From positions 1 to 60,268 of the forward strand of contig NZ_AJXU01000027.1 in NCBI RefSeq assembly GCF_000264315.1: DNA of 60,268 nucleotides, written 5' to 3'. The position numbers were made by a program, and so were the translations under genes. The notes beneath the pieces are model-generated. The model was given only the letters and a program-made list of their open reading frames with translations, was not told the origin of the DNA and did not search any database. The DNA is from Rhodanobacter fulvus Jip2. Lineage in GTDB: Bacteria; Pseudomonadota; Gammaproteobacteria; Xanthomonadales; Rhodanobacteraceae. Shown piece after piece: positions 16,701 through 22,875 of the stretch (the stretch's first letter is position 1; every line of letters starts with the position of its first letter).

Positions 16701-16908
16701 GCTCGACGACGCCGTGCTGTACAGCTTTGCTTCCGATTCGCTGCAGGACCAGACCGTCGACATCAAGGACACCGTCACCGGTGCCACCATCCATTTCACC
16801 CTCGGTGCGCAGCGTGGCGCCATGGTGTTGCTCGATCGGGCGAGTGGTGCGGTGCTGGCTTCCTATAACGCGGGAACGCAAAAGCCCGCTGCCGCAGCAG
16901 CGAGGTAG
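13747..16908 (+). CDS. Secreted clan GH-A glycoside hydrolase with flanking GATase-like domains
   Basis: 1053 aa with a signal peptide cleaved after ALA near residue 23. Three parts can be seen. Residues about 25-120 form a GATase1-like domain (LLVLPYGSTYP, YLDRGGNLIVLGG). The middle (about 370-780) is a TIM barrel with acid/base Glu507 in LLWDLINEPS and nucleophile Glu682 in MLIQELGE, typical of clan GH-A (GH5/GH42-like). The third part (about 820-960) is another GATase-like domain (LLDYVANGGCLLVSGP), as in the trimerisation domain of GH42 beta-galactosidases. It likely acts in the periplasm on oligosaccharides. A GGGGAA ribosome site precedes the ATG. The exact GH family and substrate are not certain. 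Confidence 0.8.
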   Translation: MSFFLRFLWLVVLGGCIVPAALAADGTVVFQQPGFPAADTSPVSSAALAAGFPDARMVNAAQLDAALGSAQTKLLVLPYGSTYPEAAWPSILRYLDRGGNLIVLGGKPFTRAAYRDGNTWRLRESSVAASLELFIQGWQATPGSKTLQFEPNADVAPTLPAFGWTQAWSPVIRLSVVMDPKDTAANNGSEDAFLTTLAWGTRDGHKLAAPAVLVDHVQHRFVGGRWIFLACDPDGNAFANPPLLQRLQALALRQHDRFTFRPRMPLFVQGEALQFRFEPARGTTVEAGDTLKVSVHADTGAAQHYSFKADPTQPVTLPKQAAEGSGLHVVEATLERNGAPAWTYRSGFWMRDLAYLRSGPKLTVNGDYFQLDGKPLPVVGTTYMAGDVDRDYLRKPNVWVWDRDLKQIRAGGLNMIRTGIWSAWNRLVDPDKSASEATLRAVEAMLMTARRNDLPVQFNLFAFLPETFGAGNAYLDPAALAMQDRFVHSLVQRFHDVPFLLWDLINEPSANTNLWKTLPQGDALEQQAWRRWLKQRYPDQAALLAAWSEPSFGKGRALQSKPDVAPPEAGAADPFALPVAGAFDPDGVRAGANPLKVYDYYLFTQSVFNDWVKHMRATLRDAGSDQLVVVGQEEGGVATRLSPAFFSPLVDFTTTHLWWDFDSALWAGLSAKMPGQPMLIQELGEQRRLDQRDRLRFSPQIEGWQLERKMAISFAQGAGGIEWVWNVNARMANDNETPIGAIRVDGTEKPEARVLAGFAHFVATSPASFTRIEAPAVTMVTSQSLIYSGMRDLAMATQKKSLRALAYDTHTPARLLPENRLTELGQPKLVILPAAQALTDDAWQHLLDYVANGGCLLVSGPVQRNEHWQAVDRLTPLKLKADVFPIAVRQSTLSLPGHEHPLQVSYPAGVQQAPIESMRFDDGASLKVVRHGKGKLIWVADPVAFAEGYDTQAALYAWALAQAGVAPAFTQLQPLSPGVLAFPTVLDDAVLYSFASDSLQDQTVDIKDTVTGATIHFTLGAQRGAMVLLDRASGAVLASYNAGTQKPAAAAAR

Positions 16909-16990
16909 GACGCGGCGGATTCTGGTGTCGCCCGTACTCATCGCTACGTCTGGCACGTGAAGCTTGCGGGCGGCACCATGTAACCTTGTC

Positions 16991-17016
16991 GACGGCGGCC
17001 GATCCCTGCCGCCGTC
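16991..17016. terminator. Hairpin after the glycoside hydrolase
   Basis: A perfect 9-bp stem GACGGCGGC (16991-16999) with GCCGCCGTC (17008-17016) and an 8-base loop, followed by ACCTT rather than a T-run. It is placed to end the glycoside hydrolase transcript. Confidence 0.4.
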
Positions 17017-17190
17017 ACCTTGTGCCCGAACCGTCCCCATGCCTCCGCTCCATCGTCTGCCTGTCTTGCGGGCACGCCATGCTCACGGGTCTGATGCTTT
17101 CGTTCGTCGGCGGCGTTCGCCGTGCGTTCGCGGCGCGGGTTTCATCGGGTTGAACGGTGGGCACGCGCCAATGGAGTTGTCAGGCACGCA

Positions 17191-18492
17191 ATGAACCGCA
17201 TGTTCCACTCGTTGAGGAATTACAACTACCGGCTGTGGGCCGCTGGCGCGCTGGTGTCCAACGTGGGCACCTGGATGCAGCGCATCGGGCAGGACTGGCT
17301 GGTGCTTACCGTGCTCACCCAGCACAACGCCACGGCGGTGGGTACGGTGATGGCGTTGCAGTTCGGGCCGCCCTTGCTGCTGTTGCCGTTGTCCGGTTTT
17401 GCGGCCGACCACATGGACCGGCGCAAGCTGCTGATGCTCACCCAGGGCGCGGCCGGCCTGCTGGCGCTGGGCCTGGGGCTGGTCACCCTCACTGGTGTGG
17501 TGCAGCTGTGGCATGTGTACGGCTTTGCGCTGTTGCTCGGTTGCGTGACGGCGTTCGATGCGCCGGCGCGGCAGGCATTCGTATCGGATCTGGTCGACGA
17601 CGACGACCTCGCCAATGCGGTGGCGCTGAACTCGGCCTCGTTCAACGCGGCGCGCATGCTCGGCCCCGCCGTGGCGGGCGTGTTGATCGCCGCGGTGGGC
17701 GAGGGCTGGCTGTTCGTGGTCAACGCCGTTTCGTACGGCGCGGTGCTGGTCTCGCTGGGGTTTCTTCGCTTGCACGAATTGCTGATCGAGCCGCGGCCAC
17801 CACGCACGCGCGGCAGCCTGCTGGCCGGCTTTCGCTACGTGGGGCAGCGTCCGGACCTGATCGCGGTGCTGGTGATGCTGTTGCTGCTGGGCACGTTCGG
17901 TTTCAACTTCGCCATCTTCATTTCCACCATGTCGGTCACCGTGTTCCATGGCGATGCCGGGCAGTACGGCTTGCTGACCTCGGCGATGGCCGCGGGCACC
18001 ATGTGCGGCGCCTTGTTCTCCGCCAGCCGCCCGTTTCCCGGCATGGTGCTGATGGCCGTGTCCGCGGGCGCGTTCGGCATCGCCGTGGCGGTGGCGGCCG
18101 TGATGCCCAGCCCGTTGTTGTTCGCGATCGTGCTGTTCTTCGTGGGCCTGGCCGCGCTCACTTTCATGACCGCCAGCAACTCGATGATGCAGCTCACCAC
18201 CGAGCGCACCATGCGCGGCCGGGTGCTGGCGCTGCGCATTGCCGTAGTGATGGGCGGCACGCCGATCGGGGCGCCGCTGGTTGGCTGGGTGGTCGACCGT
18301 TTCGGTGCGCGCTGGGCGTTGGGAGTCGGCGCGCTGGCGGGGCTGGCGGCGGCTGCGGTGGCCATCACCTATCTGGTCCGGCATCGGCGCTTGCGCTTGT
18401 CGGTGGCGGGCGGGCGCCTGCGTTTGACCATCCATCCGACACCGGCGGATGTGTATGCCGTTCGCGTGGCGGCGGGCGAACGCGTGACCTGA
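17191..18492 (+). CDS. MFS transporter, EntS/MFS_3-like
   Basis: 433 aa, about 12 transmembrane helices. The start FHSLRNYNYRLWAAGALVSN followed by VGTWMQRIGQDWLV is the signature of the MFS_3 (EntS-like) exporters, and loop 2-3 has the MFS motif A variant GFAADHMDRRKLLM. A further FDAPARQAFVSDLV segment is also typical. These proteins export siderophores, drugs or metabolites; there is no siderophore gene nearby to assign a substrate. ATG at 17191 is chosen because the first helix follows directly; an upstream in-frame start adds an arginine-rich piece lacking similarity to the family. Confidence 0.85.
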   Translation: MNRMFHSLRNYNYRLWAAGALVSNVGTWMQRIGQDWLVLTVLTQHNATAVGTVMALQFGPPLLLLPLSGFAADHMDRRKLLMLTQGAAGLLALGLGLVTLTGVVQLWHVYGFALLLGCVTAFDAPARQAFVSDLVDDDDLANAVALNSASFNAARMLGPAVAGVLIAAVGEGWLFVVNAVSYGAVLVSLGFLRLHELLIEPRPPRTRGSLLAGFRYVGQRPDLIAVLVMLLLLGTFGFNFAIFISTMSVTVFHGDAGQYGLLTSAMAAGTMCGALFSASRPFPGMVLMAVSAGAFGIAVAVAAVMPSPLLFAIVLFFVGLAALTFMTASNSMMQLTTERTMRGRVLALRIAVVMGGTPIGAPLVGWVVDRFGARWALGVGALAGLAAAAVAITYLVRHRRLRLSVAGGRLRLTIHPTPADVYAVRVAAGERVT

Positions 18493-18570
18493 GCGCCGTG
18501 TCGTCGCGTTGGCCTTCCCGGTCCATGCCCTTACAGTAGGGGGCGGTTTTTAGTGTGACGGAAGGGCTTG

Positions 18571-19818
18571 ATGGATGATTTGAGGATCTTGTTGGCGCCA
18601 GCGTGGGTGCATACGGTGTTGGGCGGCGTGGCGCTGCTGGCGGTGGCCTGGTTGGTGGCGTGGCTGGTGCGTCATGTGCTTGTGCGGGTGATGACGACTG
18701 TCAGTCGACGCACGGCCTGGCACTGGGATGATGCACTGATAAAACGCGGCGTTTTCCGCCGGCTGGCGCAGGTGGCGCCGATGCTGGTCCTGCATCGCGG
18801 CATCGGCTGGGTACCGGGCGTCCCCGTGCTGGTGGATACCCTGGTGTCGACGCTGACGATGGCGCTGGTCGTGCTGTATGTGGTGCTGGCGCTCAACGCC
18901 GCGCTGTCGGCACTGGAGGATCTGTACCAGGCCAGCCCGCGCGGGCGCGAGCGCTCGATCAAGGGCTATGTGCAACTGGTCAAGATTTTCGTGTGGTTGA
19001 TCGGCATCATCGTGATCATCGCGGTGCTGGTCGATCGCTCGGCGCTGTCGCTGCTGGCCGGGCTGGGCGCGGTGTCGGCGGTGCTGCTGCTGATTTTCAA
19101 GGACACGATCATGTCGGTGGTGGCCAGCATCCAGCTGAGCTCCAACGACATGCTGAAAGTGGGCGACTGGATTTCGCTGCCCGACGACAACGTGGACGGC
19201 GACGTGGTGGAGATCGCCTTGCATACGATCAAGGTGGTCAACTGGGACAAGACCATCAGCACCGTGCCCACCTGGCACCTGATCTCCAAGTCGTATCGCA
19301 ATTACCGCCACATGTACGCCACCGGGCGACGGATCCGGCGGGCGCTCAACATCGATCTGACCAGCGTGCGGTTCTTGAAGCCCGAGGAGATCGAGCACCT
19401 GCGCCGGTTCAAATTGCTGGACGGCTATTTCGAGCGCAAGCAGGAGGAAATCGCGCAGTGGAATGCCGCTGAAGGCGAGCCCGGCAAGCTGCCCATCAAC
19501 CAGCGCCGGCTCAGCAACATGGGCAGTTTCCGCGCTTACATGCAGGCCTATGTGCTGGCCCATCCCGGGGTGAACACCGATCTGTTCTGGGCGGTACGGC
19601 AACTGGACCCCGGCCCCACCGGTATCCCGCTGCAGATCTACGGCTATACGGTGGACACCGGTTTTGTGGCGCACCACAACGTGCAGGGCGACATCTTCGA
19701 TCACCTGATCGCGATCCTGCCCGAGTTCGGCCTGTCGCTGTTCCAGCAGCCGACCGGCGCGGACATGCGCGCCGGCCTGCGTCGCGCGGACGCGGAAGAT
19801 ACGGCCGTCACCGCGTAG
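18571..19818 (+). CDS. Mechanosensitive ion channel, YbdG/MscS type
   Basis: 415 aa. Several N-terminal transmembrane helices are followed by the pore-lining TM3 and beta domain of the MscS family: SLLAGLGAVSAVLLLIFKDT then VVASIQLSSNDMLKVGDWIS and NVDGDVVEIALHTIKVVNWD. The insertion in the C-terminal domain (GYFERKQEEIAQWNA, SNMGSFRAYMQAYV) and lack of a canonical cage match YbdG-type channels, which open under mild osmotic shock in the inner membrane. The ATG at 18571 is used; a TTG one codon earlier is in frame. Confidence 0.88.
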   Translation: MDDLRILLAPAWVHTVLGGVALLAVAWLVAWLVRHVLVRVMTTVSRRTAWHWDDALIKRGVFRRLAQVAPMLVLHRGIGWVPGVPVLVDTLVSTLTMALVVLYVVLALNAALSALEDLYQASPRGRERSIKGYVQLVKIFVWLIGIIVIIAVLVDRSALSLLAGLGAVSAVLLLIFKDTIMSVVASIQLSSNDMLKVGDWISLPDDNVDGDVVEIALHTIKVVNWDKTISTVPTWHLISKSYRNYRHMYATGRRIRRALNIDLTSVRFLKPEEIEHLRRFKLLDGYFERKQEEIAQWNAAEGEPGKLPINQRRLSNMGSFRAYMQAYVLAHPGVNTDLFWAVRQLDPGPTGIPLQIYGYTVDTGFVAHHNVQGDIFDHLIAILPEFGLSLFQQPTGADMRAGLRRADAEDTAVTA

Positions 19819-19868
19819 CAACAACGGATGCCGACGCGCTACGCGAGGCCGGCGATTTTCGCGTCCGC

Positions 19869-20771
19869 CTATGCGTCGGAACCGTCGTGCAGCCCGGCGA
19901 GCAGGCGCTCGCGCAACCAGCGATGAGCGGGATCGTCCTGCATGCGCGGATGCCAGGCCATCGCGTAGTCGAAGGCGTCGAGCGCAAACGGCAGGGGATC
20001 GATGCGCAGCGGAAAGCCCAGGCTGCGCAGGAACGCGCTGGGCAGCGTCGCCACGGCGTCGGAACTGGCCACCATGCTGGCCGCTTGCGTATACGTGGCC
20101 ACCGTCATGGCCACGCGGCGCTTCTGCTGCAGCTTGGCCAGCGCGTCGTCGATGATGCTGGAGAACTGGCCGGCGGGTGAGATCAGCACGTGCGGGCGCG
20201 ACGTATAGACGGCCATGTCCATGGGGGCCGGATCGTCATGGCGGCGTGCCACGCGGAAGTCGTCGCGAAGCAGCAGCCGTTGCTTCAACGAGGGCGCCAC
20301 CATGCGCGCCGCACCGAGGTAGAGATCCACGTCGCCGCGCTCCATGCGCGGCGCCATGTCGGCGTAATCCGGCGCGATGCAGCGCAGGCGGATGCCCGGC
20401 GCCTCGCGCAACACCGCTTGCGCCAGCGGTCGTACCAGTGCCGAAAAGGCATTGTCGTTGGCGGCGATGGTGAAGGTGCGGGCGTCGTGCCGCGGGTCGA
20501 ACGCGTTCGCTGCGATGGCGTCGTTCAAGGTCTGGAGGGCAGCGCGAAGCGGCCCCTGCAAGGCCTCGGCGCGCGGCGTCAGGACCATGCCACGACCATT
20601 GCCCGACGGCATCAGCAACGGGTCGCCGAACCATTCCCGCAATCGCGCAAGCTGGCTGCTCATCGCCGACTGGCTGAGGTTCAATCGGTTGGCGGCGCGG
20701 CTGACGTGCCGCTCGTCGAGCAGCACGTCCAGCGACAACAGCAGGCCGATATCGGCGCGTTTCATATCCAT
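19869..20771 (-). CDS. LysR-family regulator
   Basis: 300 aa. The N-terminal winged HTH (residues 4-63) reads LLLSLDVLLDERHVSRAANR with SQSAMSSQLARLREWFGDPL, then the periplasmic-binding-like effector domain. It matches the NodD/LeuO/SyrM-like subgroup by its short linker and GRGMVLTPRAEAL. It is divergent from the MBL-fold hydrolase starting 88 bp away and is its probable regulator; a palindrome lies 8 bp before its own start codon, fitting autoregulation. Confidence 0.9.
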   Translation of the reverse strand: MDMKRADIGLLLSLDVLLDERHVSRAANRLNLSQSAMSSQLARLREWFGDPLLMPSGNGRGMVLTPRAEALQGPLRAALQTLNDAIAANAFDPRHDARTFTIAANDNAFSALVRPLAQAVLREAPGIRLRCIAPDYADMAPRMERGDVDLYLGAARMVAPSLKQRLLLRDDFRVARRHDDPAPMDMAVYTSRPHVLISPAGQFSSIIDDALAKLQQKRRVAMTVATYTQAASMVASSDAVATLPSAFLRSLGFPLRIDPLPFALDAFDYAMAWHPRMQDDPAHRWLRERLLAGLHDGSDA

Positions 20772-20778
20772 GGGGTGG

Positions 20779-20789
20779 ATACCGGGTAT
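20779..20789. promoter_or_regulatory. Candidate LysR operator ATACC-G-GGTAT
   Basis: A perfect 11-bp palindrome in the 88-bp gap between the divergent LysR gene and the MBL-fold hydrolase gene. It resembles the short dyads within LysR binding boxes. Confidence 0.45.
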
Positions 20790-20859
20790 GCAAGCGGGGC
20801 GCTAACGCTCATCGCGCGCGGGACCCCATCGTAGTGCACTCCCTCGCGCGGATGCCGCC

Positions 20860-21732
20860 ATGACGACCGAAAGCACGATCTATCGCGTGGGCAACGCCCA
20901 CATCACCCGCATCACCGATCGCCTGCTGACCACGCTGCCCGGCTCGACGGTATTCCCCGACTGGAGCGAAGCCGCCGTCGCCCCGTGGCGCGACGCCATG
21001 CACCCGGAAATGCTCGCCGATGACGACCAGACCCTGATCATGAGCGTGCACAGCTGGCTGATCCGCATCGACGGGTTGATCGTGCTGGTCGATACCGGCA
21101 TTGGCAACGGCAAGTCGCGGCCATTCAACCGTGTCTTCGACCGGCTCAACACCGGCTATCTGCAGCGGCTGGCCAATGCCGGCGTGCGCCCGCAGGATGT
21201 CGACCTCGTGCTGCTCACGCATCTGCACGTCGATCACGTCGGCTGGAACACGCGCCTCGTCGACGGTCGCTGGCAACCGACGTTCCCGAACGCGCGCTAC
21301 GTGTATGCGCAGGCGGAAGAGGATTTCTACGCCACGCCGGCCGCCGCGTCCCGTCGCATGATCTTCGACGACAGCGTGCAACCGCTCATCGAGGCGGGGC
21401 TGGTGCAGCGCATGGGCGATCGTGGTGGCGAGATCGAAGCGGGCTTCCGCTTTCATCCCACGCCTGGCCACAGCGTGGGCCACATGTCGATCGGCCTGAC
21501 CTCCGGTGGCGAGAGCGCCTTGTTCGGTGGCGACGTGATGCACCACCCGCTGCAACTCCACCATCCCCACTGGAACTCCGTGTTCTGCGCCGATGGCGAG
21601 CAGGCGCGCCAGTCACGCGCCTGGGCGCTTGATGCCATCCGCGATGGCAGCCTGTATTTCAGCTCGCATTTCCCCGGCACCTCGGTGGTGCGGGCCGATG
21701 CGCATGTCGAAGGTGGTTGGGCGTTCGTCTGA
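20860..21732 (+). CDS. MBL-fold metallo-hydrolase (cytosolic)
   Basis: 290 aa. The metal motif THLHVDHVG gives His121, His123, Asp125 and His126; further ligands lie in the TPGHSVGHMS segment and GGDVMHHPLQL. The layout resembles quorum-quenching lactonases and related AidC/AiiA-like hydrolases (VLVDTGIGN before the motif, a late SSHFPGTSVV). No signal peptide. The divergent LysR regulator suggests induction by a small molecule. A lactonase or arylsulfatase-type role is possible, but the substrate cannot be read from sequence. Confidence 0.85.
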   Translation: MTTESTIYRVGNAHITRITDRLLTTLPGSTVFPDWSEAAVAPWRDAMHPEMLADDDQTLIMSVHSWLIRIDGLIVLVDTGIGNGKSRPFNRVFDRLNTGYLQRLANAGVRPQDVDLVLLTHLHVDHVGWNTRLVDGRWQPTFPNARYVYAQAEEDFYATPAAASRRMIFDDSVQPLIEAGLVQRMGDRGGEIEAGFRFHPTPGHSVGHMSIGLTSGGESALFGGDVMHHPLQLHHPHWNSVFCADGEQARQSRAWALDAIRDGSLYFSSHFPGTSVVRADAHVEGGWAFV

Positions 21733-21804
21733 TCGCGATGTTTCATCGCGGTTTTTCGCGCTAGTCTCGACGCTTCGATCCCACATCATGCCCGGAGCCT
21801 TGCG

Positions 21805-22644
21805 ATGAATCTGCGCCACTGGTTTGCGCTGCTGGCCTGCGTGGCAATGCTTGGCATGGCCGATACGAGCGCCGCCGCCGAGGCGCCGCTGAAGGTCATG
21901 ACGTTCAACGTGCGCGTGCCGGTTGATACCGGCATGAATGCCTGGGCGAACCGGCGCGAACTGATGGTGAAGGTGATCCTGGCGGAGCATCCGGATGTGC
22001 TGGGCACGCAGGAGCTGACTGAGGAGCAGGGCGAATACCTGGCTGCGCATCTGCCGGGCTACGCCTGGTTCGGGCAGGGGCGTGATGGTGGCAGCAAGGG
22101 CGAGCACATGGGCGTGTTCTATCGCACGGACCGCTTGCAGGTGGAGCGCTCCGGCGATTTCTGGCTTTCCGACACGCCCGGCGTGCCCGGCAGCAAGACC
22201 TGGGGCCAGCCTTATCCGCGCATGGTCACCTGGGCACGGTTCCGCTTTCGCGATGGCGGCGGCAGCTTCGCGTATTTCAATACGCATTTCCCGTATCGGC
22301 TGGAGGATGTGCATGCGCGGATGCTGAGCGCCGACATGATCCTGCAGCGCGTCGCCGGGCTTCCCGCCGGCGAACGCGTGATCCTCACCGGCGATTTCAA
22401 TTGCGGGCCGGAGACGCCGGTGCATCGGGAGCTGACCCGCACGCTGCAGGATGCCTGGCTGGCGTCGCCACGCCGCGCCGGCCCGGACAAGACCTTCCAC
22501 GACTTCACCGGCACGCCGGACCGGCGCATCGACTGGATATTGAGCCGTGGCTTCAGGGTTTTGGACGTCCAGACGGTGGACGCGCATGAAGGCCCGCGCT
22601 ATCCCTCCGACCATTTTCCGGTGATGGCGCAGTTCGGCCGCTGA
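21805..22644 (+). CDS. Secreted endonuclease/exonuclease/phosphatase-family protein
   Basis: 279 aa with a signal peptide (WFALLACVAMLGMADTSAAA). The EEP fold motifs are in order: VMTFNVRV at the first strand, GTQE with the metal-binding Glu, YFNTHFPY, LTGDFNCGPET with the catalytic Asp/Asn, and the terminal YPSDHFPVMAQF with the catalytic His. Family members include DNases, sphingomyelinases and sugar-phosphatases; secretion and the nearby TonB receptor and GH30 enzyme suggest a nutrient-scavenging phosphodiesterase. A perfect terminator follows its stop codon. Confidence 0.85.
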   Translation: MNLRHWFALLACVAMLGMADTSAAAEAPLKVMTFNVRVPVDTGMNAWANRRELMVKVILAEHPDVLGTQELTEEQGEYLAAHLPGYAWFGQGRDGGSKGEHMGVFYRTDRLQVERSGDFWLSDTPGVPGSKTWGQPYPRMVTWARFRFRDGGGSFAYFNTHFPYRLEDVHARMLSADMILQRVAGLPAGERVILTGDFNCGPETPVHRELTRTLQDAWLASPRRAGPDKTFHDFTGTPDRRIDWILSRGFRVLDVQTVDAHEGPRYPSDHFPVMAQFGR

Positions 22645-22668
22645 CCGGCGGCGTGGCGCCGGTCTTTT
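22643..22668 (+). terminator. Rho-independent terminator
   Basis: GACCGGCG (22643-22650) pairs with CGCCGGTC (22657-22664) across a 6-base loop and is followed by TTTTC. The stem begins at the EEP stop codon and separates that gene from the TonB receptor. Confidence 0.75.
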
Positions 22669-22875
22669 CATAATCTCCACATCGCTCGTGGTGTCTTGTC
22701 GCCGTTGCCCATGGGCCGCGCGTGTATGCGCTCCCCGGTGGCCGGCGACGGAACGGCAGCTCCGCCACGTTCGCCGGCATGCCGGATGCGGGACGCGAAG
22801 CCGTGCGCAACAGGTGCCGCGCGCCAGGTCTGCTTGACGCCGCTGACAAGGTCCACCACCAAGAAGGGCGCCATC

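Noticed and set aside
16945..16965. A second sigma-54 site (TGGCACG...CTTGC)
   Set aside because: The GG-to-GC spacing is 12 (or 8), not the required 10.
17083..18435. A 450-codon minus-strand frame opposite the MFS gene
   Set aside because: Gln/Arg/His-rich shadow; the plus strand encodes a clear 12-helix transporter.
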